Source of the DNA: Thermoplasmatota archaeon
GTDB taxonomy: Archaea > Thermoplasmatota > Thermoplasmata > UBA10834
DNA: 64,000 nucleotides
NCBI GenBank assembly: GCA_018818785.1
Contig: JAHIRF010000009.1
Location: 1 to 64,000 of the forward strand
Reading direction: 5' to 3'
The notes below the pieces were generated by a model that was given only the letters and a program-made list of their open reading frames with translations, did not search any database and had not been told where the DNA came from. The translations under genes were made by a program, and so were the position numbers. Shown here one piece after another: positions 40,515 through 49,087 of the stretch. Numbering within the stretch: the first letter of the stretch is position 1; every line of letters begins with the position of its first letter.

Positions 40515-41822
40515 TCAGAACTGCTTGAGCAGGTCGGTCAGAGAAGCTCCTTCCCTGATCTTCAAATCGTAGCTGACTCTGACTATGGGCTTGTTCGCCT
40601 TCAGCACCCTGTTCAGGTTGATGGGTGTCCCAGAGACGACAATGTCGCAGTCCGCCCGGTTGATGGTCTCCTGGAGGTCATTGATCTGCTCGTTTCCGTA
40701 CCCCATCGCAGGAAGTACCTTCTCAAGATGTTTGTACTTTTCGAAGGTCTGCTTGATGGAGTTGACCGCGAAGGGTCTCGGGTCTATGATCTCCTTTGCA
40801 CCGGATTTCTGAGCCGCTATCAGGCCTGCACCGTAAGCCATTTCGCCATGGGTGACAGTTGGTCCATCTTCTATTACGAGCACCCTCTTGCCCATTATCG
40901 CCTCAGGCTTCTCCGCCGTGACAGGTGAATCTGCCAGCACGACCTTCGCATTAGGGTTGAGTTCCCTGGCCACCTCTTTCACGAGCTCGACGTTCTTCGG
41001 ATCCGCCGTGTCGACCTTGTTCACGATGATGACATCTGCCATCCTCATGTTCGTCTCACCGGGATGGTAAAGCTTGCCGTGGCCCGCCCTGTGCGGGTCT
41101 GCGACCACTATATGAAGGTCCGCTGAATAGAACGGAGTGTCGTTGTTACCGCCGTCCCAGAGTATCACATCGGCTTCTTGCTCTGCCTGTCTGAGGATCT
41201 TCTCATAGTCGACGCCTGCGTAGACTATGATCCCCTTGTCGATATGGGGTTCGTATTCCTCTCGCTCCTCGATCGTGCACTGGTGCTTGTCGAGATCCTC
41301 GTATGTAGCGAATCTCTGGACTGCCTGTTTTTCGAGGTCGCCATAGGGCATCGGGTGCCTGATCGCGACGACCTTCTTCCCTTTCGAGATGAGGTACGAC
41401 GCCACGGCCCTGGTGGTCTGACTCTTGCCAGCCCCTGTCCTGACGGCGCAGATCGCGATGACTGGCACCTTGGCCTTGAGCTCCGTCTGATTGGCGCCCA
41501 TGAGCCTGAAGTCCGCTCCAGCAGCGTTCGTTATCGATGCCTTGTGCATGACGTCTATGTGCGCGATGTCCGAGTACGCAAACACGACCTGTTCCACACC
41601 GAGCTTCTTGATCAGTTCGGGTAGGTCCTTTTCGGGATGGATATCTATCCCGTTCGGGTACAGTTTGCCCGCAAGACTGGCCGGATACTTGCGTCCATCG
41701 ATGTTCGGTATCTGCGTGGCTGTGAACGCCACAACCTCATAGTTGGCATTGTCCCGGAAGTAGACGTTGAAATTGTGGAAGTCTCTTCCTGCCGCTCCCA
41801 TAATGATTACTTTCGCTCGCAT
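40515..41822 (-). CDS. Cyclic 2,3-diphosphoglycerate synthetase-like P-loop GTPase (COG2403)
   Basis: 435 residues. A Rossmann-like N-terminal domain (about 1-125: MGAAGRDFHNFNVYFR) precedes a P-loop NTPase domain with Walker A AVRTGAGKSQTTR. DVILWDGGNNDTPF is a Walker B-like strand, and VNKVDTAD matches the GTPase NKxD motif. The C-terminal DIVVSGTPINLNRVLKANKPIVRVSY is family-typical. The related synthetase makes cyclic 2,3-diphosphoglycerate, an osmolyte of some archaea, but most COG2403 proteins have no proven substrate. It starts at ATG 41822 and is monocistronic, downstream of the tRNA-Leu gene. Confidence 0.87.
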   Translation of the reverse strand: MRAKVIIMGAAGRDFHNFNVYFRDNANYEVVAFTATQIPNIDGRKYPASLAGKLYPNGIDIHPEKDLPELIKKLGVEQVVFAYSDIAHIDVMHKASITNAAGADFRLMGANQTELKAKVPVIAICAVRTGAGKSQTTRAVASYLISKGKKVVAIRHPMPYGDLEKQAVQRFATYEDLDKHQCTIEEREEYEPHIDKGIIVYAGVDYEKILRQAEQEADVILWDGGNNDTPFYSADLHIVVADPHRAGHGKLYHPGETNMRMADVIIVNKVDTADPKNVELVKEVARELNPNAKVVLADSPVTAEKPEAIMGKRVLVIEDGPTVTHGEMAYGAGLIAAQKSGAKEIIDPRPFAVNSIKQTFEKYKHLEKVLPAMGYGNEQINDLQETINRADCDIVVSGTPINLNRVLKANKPIVRVSYDLKIREGASLTDLLKQF

Positions 41823-41934
41823 GCTCTCACTGGTTTCCCGGTTAAACGGTGCAACGATATATTATTTACGCGGCGACGAAAAGTGTCAGTAAGGGATGGA
41901 AAGCTTTTCGTAAACGGATATCCATGCCCTCCCG

Positions 41935-42327
41935 ATGGCCTACAGGAAACCTTCTGATACGGAGATTGTCGAAGCGGTCAAGGATGCTCTCCGTAGGCAC
42001 GGGGTCATCCATTCTCAGAAGAAATTTGGGGAACTCGTCCTGGCAGAGCTGCGGAGGCACGATTCTGACTATTCCGTGAGCGAGGTCCGTATCCGCAGGC
42101 TCGCCCTCGCGAACGATCTCGTTTCCATTGATATCCGGGCCCGGGAGTCGCACGAGAAGACCTCAGCGAGCGCCTGTCCGGTGTGTGGGGGCCGCACCGA
42201 GCGCATAAAGAACCTGACGGTGTACGGTGGCACGGTCACTCGGGGATACAAGTGTAAGGCTTGTGGATATTGGACAGGGTTGAAGCGCAGGATACCTACT
42301 CTGTACATTTTCTCCCCCAAAGGTTGA
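41935..42327 (+). CDS. Archaeal zinc-ribbon protein, 130 aa
   Basis: 130 residues. The N-terminal half is helical and winged-helix-like (SDTEIVEAVKDALRRHGVIHSQKKFGELVLAEL). The C-terminal half carries a zinc ribbon CPVCGGRT, then CKACGYWTG. Basic residues suggest nucleic-acid binding, perhaps tRNA or DNA. The family is a conserved archaeal hypothetical, judged by appearance only. GGATGGAAAGC upstream does not form a clear Shine-Dalgarno site. It is divergent from the COG2403 gene. Confidence 0.75.
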   Translation: MAYRKPSDTEIVEAVKDALRRHGVIHSQKKFGELVLAELRRHDSDYSVSEVRIRRLALANDLVSIDIRARESHEKTSASACPVCGGRTERIKNLTVYGGTVTRGYKCKACGYWTGLKRRIPTLYIFSPKG

Positions 42328-42385
42328 GATTCGCTCAACACCTTTATTTCCGTGCTTCGCTTACCGCCCACGTGAGGCGAGAACG

Positions 42386-43312
42386 ATGACTTTGGTAGAC
42401 TTCGGGCATATGGAGTCCGGGAAGATCAAGATCAGTCAGAAGATCGGTGCCCCATTGGGCCTTGTGGACGGGAGCGAGGTCTTCAGCTCCATGTTCAATT
42501 ATGAGGCGAACGGAAAGGGAACCTTCGAGATCGTGCTGTCACCTTTCGGGCCGGAGAACTACCGCGAGATCGCCTATGTCACATTCCATATCCGGGATGA
42601 GCCGGGTGCGCTGGCTCAGGCCGCTCAGTTCTTGAAAGTCAGGAACATCGATATATTGAATTCAGAGACGGTCAGCTCCATACCGAACGTGGTCATGGTG
42701 TGGGAGATGCTGGTCGATCTATCGTTCTTCGGCGACTCGCTGTCGCTGAAATCCGAGTTCGACGATGCTAAGCGGGCGAGGGACCAGGCCATGAGCATGG
42801 TGGACTGCATGCTCGTCGAGAATTCGGACCTGGCCACGCGGTATACCAGGGGCGCGGCCACGGACAACGAGAAGGTGAAGACCAAGGCTCTCAGAAAGAC
42901 CGAGAAGAAGGCGAGTACCATCAACGATGGGACATTCGAGATGCCTCTGGCATACATCAACTTCCTCGGAAAGGACTCCGGTCCGGTTATGTTCATTGCT
43001 GAACCCGATTCATGGATACTGTCCGTCGTGTTCCTGAACGATGATGTATCTCTTGTGCGGATGAAGTTCGATATCCCTGATAGACCCGGCGCAGTGTTCG
43101 AGATCATGAAGACGTTGGGCAGTCTCTCGATAAACGTTATCACGGGCAATACCAATGTGCTGGTATACTACGAGAAGATGAAGTGCGAAGTGGTCGCAGA
43201 CATACGTGCGTCAGGGAAGGACTCGAAGACGATCGAGGAGACGCTGAAGAAATCGATAGAGTCGTTGGGTCCTGCCTTCGCGTTGGTAGGGTTCGCCCCG
43301 ATCAAGGTCTGA
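42386..43312 (+). CDS. ACT-domain regulatory protein with AbrB-like N-terminus
   Basis: 308 residues. About 10-38 (GKIKISQKIGAPLGLVDGSE) resembles an AbrB/SpoVT swapped-hairpin domain. An ACT domain follows at about 70-125 (YVTFHIRDEPGALAQAAQFL) and a second at about 225-300 (MKFDIPDRPGAVFEIMKTLG). ACT domains bind amino acids or other small ligands. The pairing suggests a ligand-sensing transcription factor. The GAGG near 42374 is about 8 bases before the ATG. No ligand is implied by the neighbours. Confidence 0.72.
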   Translation: MTLVDFGHMESGKIKISQKIGAPLGLVDGSEVFSSMFNYEANGKGTFEIVLSPFGPENYREIAYVTFHIRDEPGALAQAAQFLKVRNIDILNSETVSSIPNVVMVWEMLVDLSFFGDSLSLKSEFDDAKRARDQAMSMVDCMLVENSDLATRYTRGAATDNEKVKTKALRKTEKKASTINDGTFEMPLAYINFLGKDSGPVMFIAEPDSWILSVVFLNDDVSLVRMKFDIPDRPGAVFEIMKTLGSLSINVITGNTNVLVYYEKMKCEVVADIRASGKDSKTIEETLKKSIESLGPAFALVGFAPIKV

Positions 43313-43628
43313 TTGCGGACTGGCCGGAGGCCTTCTGGCATAGATACCGCTGCTTGGCAGGCTCGCTTATCGTGACCGCATCACCCGTCGAGAAGCAGAC
43401 ATCGGTCCAACAGATGACCTTCGGCCCCCGGCCTGCCACTTGGACCAAGGCTATGTTCATGGGTCCGTGCTCTCCTTCGGGAGGGAAACCGACTTTGACA
43501 CAAGATATGACCGTGCCTTCATCCGCCCATTTTGCGGACTTCATGTTCTTCCCGCACTTGGGGCATTTGATGTTCGCGGTATTCACGGCGAAACCGCATC
43601 TGCACTTCGAGCCCTTCAAATCGGTCAT
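43302..43628 (-). CDS. Zinc-ribbon/OB-fold protein (DUF35-like)
   Basis: 108 residues. The zinc ribbon is KCRCGFAVN and KCPKCGK at about 7-28; an OB-fold-like beta barrel follows (GTVISCVKVGF, then GPMNIALVQVAG, then TISEPAKQRYLC). DUF35 proteins with this order associate with thiolase or HMG-CoA synthase in archaea; here no such partner is adjacent, so the assignment is by fold only. The ATG at 43628 was chosen; an AT-rich AATATAATG near 43676 gives a leader of about 25 bases. Overlaps the convergent ACT gene by 11 bases. Confidence 0.72.
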   Translation of the reverse strand: MTDLKGSKCRCGFAVNTANIKCPKCGKNMKSAKWADEGTVISCVKVGFPPEGEHGPMNIALVQVAGRGPKVICWTDVCFSTGDAVTISEPAKQRYLCQKASGQSAIRP

Positions 43629-43855
43629 CTCCGCTATCGTAACGCTTCTAGACTCACCTGACTGCTCACCTTCGTCATTATATTTGTTGTGGAATGGACA
43701 TCCTCTGTGAAATCTTGTCGTCGACGAAAGACTATTAAACGCCAGGAGTATATTCGCTCCTCGCGTAACGCGATTGGTATGCTGTGGAACGATCCCCCCA
43801 GATCTTGATACTGCCAAAGGCACCCGCAGCGATGTCAACCAATGGAGGCTAGCTC

Positions 43856-44254
43856 TTGGATCCTATCGAAGCATCGCGGCTCATAATGGACACCTACGCC
43901 GCAAAGATATTAGTTGCTTGCTCACGCAAGCCTAAGCACGCCCTTGAGCTAAGTGCCAAGCTGAACATCCCTATCGCAGCCTGCTACCGGAGAATACATG
44001 CTCTTGAGAAGGCCGGCCTTCTCAAGGCCGTCGAGCGGGCTCTGACGCAGCAGGGGAAACGCATTGTCCTTTACTTTTCACAATTGAAAAACGCCTACAT
44101 CTTCTTCGAAGGAGGCAAGCTCAGGGTCCGGTTCCAGATGATCACTGGGCAGACGCAGGACTTTGGAGGAGAATGGAAAGAGATCAAGCTGATCGAAGCG
44201 GAAGAAGAAGAGGATGCGCTACCTGGAGGCCTGTTCAGGCCAAAGGAGCGCTGA
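43856..44254 (+). CDS. Winged-helix transcription regulator, ArsR-like
   Basis: 132 residues. A winged helix-turn-helix occupies about 10-75: ILVACSRKPKHALELSAKL, then AACYRRIHALEKAGLLKAV, then the wing. The C-terminal half has a beta-rich region and an acidic tail (EAEEEEDA). The TTG at 43856 is the start, because GGAGG at 43844-43848 lies 7 bases before it. The RecA-type ATPase gene follows after 41 bases, so this regulator may control or partner it. Confidence 0.83.
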   Translation: MDPIEASRLIMDTYAAKILVACSRKPKHALELSAKLNIPIAACYRRIHALEKAGLLKAVERALTQQGKRIVLYFSQLKNAYIFFEGGKLRVRFQMITGQTQDFGGEWKEIKLIEAEEEEDALPGGLFRPKER

Positions 44255-44295
44255 TCCGTTTAGGAACATGACGCTCAGAGAGGAGTTGAGTCAAA

Positions 44296-45864
44296 ATGGC
44301 TGAAGACACAATAGCTGGGACGGCAACATTCCCAAGGGAGATGATCAAGTTCCTGTCGAACCCCGGCGGGCACTCGTTGATAGTCAGGGGTATGGCCGGC
44401 ACGGGGAAGACCACGCTCGCGCTGCAGCTGATCGAAGAGCTAGCTCAGGTGCAGCAGAGCTATTACATGTCGACAAGGGTGTCGGACCAATCGCTCTTCA
44501 ACCAGTTCCCTTGGTTGCTCGAGAAAGTCAAGGAAGGAGAGATTCTCAAGGCTCGGAAGAAGTACAAGAAGAAGGCGGATTCCGAGATGGCTGTAGAGAA
44601 GATCCTCCTGGGGCTGGCAGCGATAAAGGGCGAGCTGAAGGCAGACAAGATCAAGACCCCAAGAAAAGAACTCAAGCGTCTCGAGGGCAACATTGAGGTT
44701 GGCGGAGACGAAGAACCGGTTGCGGAAGCGAGCGGCGAATCGGAGCTCACAGTGACCGTCGGAGCGATGATGCCCGAGATCGAGATGGCCTACGATGTCA
44801 TCGACAAGGCTCTTCCTGAGAGGACTCTCATAATCATCGATAGCATCGATGCGCTCGCGGAGAAATACGGACTTCAACCGTCGCGATTGATCAATGCGCT
44901 TCAGAAGGACCTCGTGGAGGGGTGTGGCACCAACATAGTATACGTGCTAGAGACCCCAGATCCTCTTCTGGATTATCTTGGAGACGGTGTAGTGTACCTG
45001 TCCCTTAGCAACTCGACTGGTCGCAGGATACGGGAGCTGGATCTGCTCAAGCTCAGAGGTTGCGAGATAAGGCAGCCCAAGTACGTGTACACACTCCTTG
45101 GCGGTCGCGTCCGGACATTCGAGTACTCGAGATATTCAAAGCCTGAGAAGCCCCTGACCATCGATCCCATCCCTGACCCGACAAAGAGGTTCGTATCTAC
45201 AGGCAACGGTGCCCTGGATGAACTGCTCGAAGGCGGCCTCAGGAAGGGAACGATCGCGTTGATAGAGTTGGGGTCAGGTGTGCCCGTGGTGTCTTCATCG
45301 TCCATCGAGAACGCCATCATCTGCAATGCTGCGTCGCTTGGCAGAGGTGTGGCCTGGCTCCCGACGAAGAAGACTGGGGCGGAAGCTGCCAGGGAGGACC
45401 TGCTCGGATTCCTAAAGGCGAGCGATTTCGATGAGCATGTCCGGATACTGGAGCCTCATGCCGCATCTGAGTCTCCGAAGCCATATGCGATGACGCTCGA
45501 GGGTGAGGATGTCAAAGTGGACATCAAGTGGCAGGACATTCAGTACGCTCTGAAGGGTACCGAACAGCCATACATGGCTATGATCGGGTTCGACTCGCTG
45601 GAATCGATGTATGGTCCCGAGGTCCTGGACGGCCTGATGGATTTCCTGACTTCACTCATGAACAACGATGGTGTGTTCATCGCAACGGTGACTCCGTCCG
45701 TGAAGTCCACGAGCAGGTTGACTGATCTGGCACACACGCACATCAGGATCGATAAGACTTCAGGCATTACAATGGTCCGCGGAGAAGAACCCTATTCCGC
45801 TCCATATGCGATGACGGACCCGGAGAAGGGCGACTTCAGACCGAAGCTCGTACCCATACTCTAG
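44296..45864 (+). CDS. Double RecA-like ATPase (KaiC/GvpD-like)
   Basis: 522 residues in two RecA-type halves. The first (about 1-270) has Walker A RGMAGTGKTT, and Walker B with a following Ser in TLIIIDSIDALAEKYG. The second (about 290-522) opens with STGNGALDELLEGGL but has no Walker A lysine (LGSGVPVVSSSS), so it is probably non-catalytic. An insert of about 60 charged residues (lysine-rich then acidic) splits the first half. Such proteins are often annotated GvpD (gas-vesicle regulator), but no gvp genes are present. AGGAG lies about 10 bases before the ATG. Confidence 0.83.
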   Translation: MAEDTIAGTATFPREMIKFLSNPGGHSLIVRGMAGTGKTTLALQLIEELAQVQQSYYMSTRVSDQSLFNQFPWLLEKVKEGEILKARKKYKKKADSEMAVEKILLGLAAIKGELKADKIKTPRKELKRLEGNIEVGGDEEPVAEASGESELTVTVGAMMPEIEMAYDVIDKALPERTLIIIDSIDALAEKYGLQPSRLINALQKDLVEGCGTNIVYVLETPDPLLDYLGDGVVYLSLSNSTGRRIRELDLLKLRGCEIRQPKYVYTLLGGRVRTFEYSRYSKPEKPLTIDPIPDPTKRFVSTGNGALDELLEGGLRKGTIALIELGSGVPVVSSSSIENAIICNAASLGRGVAWLPTKKTGAEAAREDLLGFLKASDFDEHVRILEPHAASESPKPYAMTLEGEDVKVDIKWQDIQYALKGTEQPYMAMIGFDSLESMYGPEVLDGLMDFLTSLMNNDGVFIATVTPSVKSTSRLTDLAHTHIRIDKTSGITMVRGEEPYSAPYAMTDPEKGDFRPKLVPIL

Positions 45865-46095
45865 TGGAATCTGGCGCACGATTCCATAGCGCCTCGCCAT
45901 GAGGTATGCATGTTCCCGGGGAATCAAGTCGTGGCCGTCTCAGCTGACCCTTCAGCTGGGTGCCGTTCGGGATCGAGTTCGACGATGAGCTCGGTGGAGG
46001 GACATTCCTGAGTTGGAACTGGAACTCCGATCGTTGATTCAATCTGCACTCAAGAAATATGGATCAAGGGGTTTCATCAAGTTTGTTCTGGGGCT
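45865..46095. other. 231-base convergent intergenic region
   Basis: This lies between the converging RecA-like and purH genes. No reading frame looks coding. The stretch has TGAGCTCGG and TCAGCTGACCCTTCAGCTGGG words with local inverted-repeat character (near 45935-45965), which could act in termination for either gene. No clear T-run follows them. Confidence 0.3.
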
Positions 46096-47649
46096 TCAGT
46101 GCTTGAAGAGTCTGAGCCCGCTGAACACCATCGCCATCCCGTATTCGTCCGCCGCCGCGATCGCCTCATCGTCCCTGACGGATCCGCCTGGTTGGATGAT
46201 GACTGATGCGCCCACCTTTGCTGCGGCATCGATACCATCTCTGAACGGGAAGAACGCATCGGATATCAGGACCGACCCTTTCGCCTCCGGACCAGCCTTC
46301 ATCCCCGCGATCGTCGCGGAATCCACCCGGCTCATCTGTCCTGCTCCGACACCGACGGTCCTCTCACCCTTGACTAGAAGGATCGTGTTGGACTTGATGT
46401 GTCTGCAGACCTTGGCGCCGAATATCATCGCATCCATCTCTTCTTGTGTAGGCGAACGCTTTGTGACCACCTTGAGCTTGCTCCTGTCTATCTCGGTATA
46501 GGCATCCGTCTGAACGAGCAATCCACCCTTGACCTTCGCCATGAACTTGCGTCCTTCCTCTCTCTTGATCGGCATGTTGGTCCTGAGTAGTCTGATGCTC
46601 TTCTTCTCTTCCAGAAGCTTCTCCGCATCTGGGTCGTATCCAGGCGCGATGACTGCTTCCACGAAGTGACTCGATATCTCTTTTGCCGTCTCGAGATCAA
46701 CCTGTCGGTTCAGACCGACCACGCAGCCAAATGCACTGAGGGAGTCGGCGTTGTAGGCTATCCTGAATGCTTCAGCGATCGTATCCGCGCTCGCCACGCC
46801 CGAAGGGTTGGTGTGCTTTATGACCGCCGCTGTCGGCTTCTCGAAATCTGAAACGATAGCAAGTGCCGCATCAAGGTCCAGGACGTTGCAGTACGAGATC
46901 TCCTTCCCGTGCATCTTCTCGGCCGCTGCGACGCTCAGAGGGGTCTGGTCAAACAGGTCCTTGTAGAATGCCGCTTTCTGGTGCGGGTTCTCTCCGTACC
47001 TCAGGTCGCTGAGCTTCTCGAACGACAATGTCAGGTTCTTCGGGAGTATCTCGTTGCTGAACTTCTTGCCGAGGTATGATGCGATCGCTGAATCATATCT
47101 TGCAGTGGCCCTGAACGCCTCGAGTGCGCACGATTTCCTGGTCTCGTCCGATACCTTGCCATCGTTCTCCTTCATCTCCGCAAGTATCTTCTCATACTGT
47201 GCCGGATTCACGACGACCGTGACTGAGGAGTTGTTCTTGGCCGCCGATCTTATCATCGAGGGCCCGCCGATATCTATGTTCTCAATCGCGTCTTCGATCT
47301 TCACGTCGGATTTCGCGACGGTGGCCTCGAACGGATACAGATTCACGACGACCATGTCGATCGGCTCTATTCCGTGCTTCTTTATGGCCTCCATGTGCTC
47401 ATGCTTCTCTCTCATGGCCAACAGACCACCGTGGATCGCCGGATGAAGTGTCTTGACCCTTCCATCCAGCATCTCCGGGAATTTGGTCACATCGGACACG
47501 CCGACCACTGGAATTCCGTTCTTCTCCAGAGTCGAAGCCGTTCCACCGGTCGACAGGATAGCAACGCCCATCTCAGATAGGCCCCTTGCGAATTCCACCA
47601 ATCCTGTCTTGTCAGATACGCTTATCAGTGCTCTCCTTACCTTGCTCAT
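46096..47649 (-). CDS. purH: Bifunctional AICAR transformylase / IMP cyclohydrolase PurH
   Basis: 517 residues, full length. The N-terminal cyclohydrolase domain opens RRALISVSDKTGLVEFARGL, with STGGTA and DGRVKTLHPAIHGGLL. The C-terminal transformylase contains RYGENPHQKAAFY, VIKHTNPSGVA (catalytic Lys-His) and a late SDAFFPFRDGIDAAA. It performs the last two steps of IMP synthesis using 10-formyl-tetrahydrofolate. That cofactor is supplied by Fhs encoded 10 kb away, so this archaeon uses folate in purine synthesis. Start at ATG 47649. Convergent with the RecA-like gene. Confidence 0.97.
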   Translation of the reverse strand: MSKVRRALISVSDKTGLVEFARGLSEMGVAILSTGGTASTLEKNGIPVVGVSDVTKFPEMLDGRVKTLHPAIHGGLLAMREKHEHMEAIKKHGIEPIDMVVVNLYPFEATVAKSDVKIEDAIENIDIGGPSMIRSAAKNNSSVTVVVNPAQYEKILAEMKENDGKVSDETRKSCALEAFRATARYDSAIASYLGKKFSNEILPKNLTLSFEKLSDLRYGENPHQKAAFYKDLFDQTPLSVAAAEKMHGKEISYCNVLDLDAALAIVSDFEKPTAAVIKHTNPSGVASADTIAEAFRIAYNADSLSAFGCVVGLNRQVDLETAKEISSHFVEAVIAPGYDPDAEKLLEEKKSIRLLRTNMPIKREEGRKFMAKVKGGLLVQTDAYTEIDRSKLKVVTKRSPTQEEMDAMIFGAKVCRHIKSNTILLVKGERTVGVGAGQMSRVDSATIAGMKAGPEAKGSVLISDAFFPFRDGIDAAAKVGASVIIQPGGSVRDDEAIAAADEYGMAMVFSGLRLFKH

Positions 47650-47777
47650 CTATCATACGCTCCGTTATCTGGCTCGTGCATCCCTCCCCGTGCAAGGCAA
47701 AAGGTATGCCTGGATGGTATCTGCTATTCCGATATAACGGTTTTCGTTCGCTTATGAGCAAAAATGAGCCCTCGACT

Positions 47778-48992
47778 TCAGTCGTCCTCATGCTGCATCT
47801 CGTAGAGGTTGAGTTCAGGACTCTCTCCATCGATCTCCTCTTTCCCAGGGAACAAGGTGGGGATGGTGAGCGCGACCGTGACCGCGATTATTGCCCCCCC
47901 AGTCACTAGCGATAATTGGTATCCTACCCATTCAGACAGGCCGACCGCCAATAGAGGCGCGATCGCAAATCCGAGCGATCCGAATGCGTTGAATCCTCCC
48001 ATGAACGTCGCATGCTCTCCTCTTGGGACGATGTCCGCAAGGAGTCCGAGGCTGGCTGGCAGGAGCATGGCAGCGAGCGCTCCTGAGACGACCATGAGCG
48101 CGAAGAGGGCATCGATGGTGACGAAGCAAAGGGTTCCCAATAGGGCCGCATATGCGAAGCCACCGATTACCAGCATCCATTCCCTGCCGTACCGGTCCGA
48201 GAGCTTCCCGAAATGATACTGGAGCAATGCGAAGGGTAGGAGGAAAGCCGCAAGGTACATGCCTCTTACTCCTGGCGACGAATCGAACTCATATGCTAGA
48301 TACAATGGGAGGAGGACCACGAGGTATCCTGCGCTGAATCTCTCAGCAAAGCTGAACAGATATGGCGCCCTCGCCTCTCTGTCCCTATAGAGTTGCCTGA
48401 TGCTCTGAGCTAGTGATTCGGCCTTGCTCCTTATCGGGATATCTTTCACGAACATGATGGAGAGGACCGTTGCCAGGACGAAGACTGCTGATGCTGCATA
48501 AAGTGGAAGGAGGACTCCATGGTCGGCCACGAGTCCACCGATAGGCGCACCCAGCCCCATCCCGAGAGCCAGCGCCGCACCGATTATGCCCATATATGCG
48601 CCACGACTATCCGAATGCGACATGTCCATCGCCAGCGTCATCAGCAATGACCATGCCATGACCGTCATGGCCCCCTGCATGAACCTCATAACGAAGAGTG
48701 TGGTAAGGTCGGGTGCGAGCGTCATCATGTAGTACAACATCGCGGATCCGAGGAATCCTATCACGATGAATATCCTGCGCTCCCCTCTCTTGTCTGATAG
48801 AGCACCCCACACTACCCCGAATATGATATACGCGATCATCTCGATGGTTATGAAAAGCGACGCCATAGTGGTCGTCGTATCGAATCGGTCAACTACGATC
48901 TCCTTTATCGATGGGACCACGAAAGTCAGGTTGAACATCGCTAGGAACGTCAGGGACGCGATTCTGAGGATCGGTTTCTTGAAGAGCTGCAT
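47778..48992 (-). CDS. MFS transporter, drug/sugar efflux type
   Basis: 404 residues and 12 transmembrane helices. The loop 2-3 motif is GALSDKRGERR, repeated after helix 8 as GKLSDRYGREW. Both are the classic MFS A-motif. MRFMQGAM resembles the motif B arginine of helix 4. The substrate is unknown. Start at ATG 48992. It is upstream of purH by 128 bases on the same strand, with an AT-poor gap, and could be independent. Confidence 0.88.
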   Translation of the reverse strand: MQLFKKPILRIASLTFLAMFNLTFVVPSIKEIVVDRFDTTTTMASLFITIEMIAYIIFGVVWGALSDKRGERRIFIVIGFLGSAMLYYMMTLAPDLTTLFVMRFMQGAMTVMAWSLLMTLAMDMSHSDSRGAYMGIIGAALALGMGLGAPIGGLVADHGVLLPLYAASAVFVLATVLSIMFVKDIPIRSKAESLAQSIRQLYRDREARAPYLFSFAERFSAGYLVVLLPLYLAYEFDSSPGVRGMYLAAFLLPFALLQYHFGKLSDRYGREWMLVIGGFAYAALLGTLCFVTIDALFALMVVSGALAAMLLPASLGLLADIVPRGEHATFMGGFNAFGSLGFAIAPLLAVGLSEWVGYQLSLVTGGAIIAVTVALTIPTLFPGKEEIDGESPELNLYEMQHEDD

Positions 48993-49087
48993 ATCCGAAG
49001 GGTGGATGACGAGCTAGCACATGAATCATTTGGGTGTGATGCAGTTCGGCGTTCATCTACAGCGGTGCATCGGGTGATGTCTCGTTC

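Noticed and set aside
44296-45864. Gas-vesicle protein GvpD as a name for the RecA-like ATPase
   Set aside because: No gas-vesicle structural gene is nearby, and similarity is only to the general RecA/KaiC-type fold.
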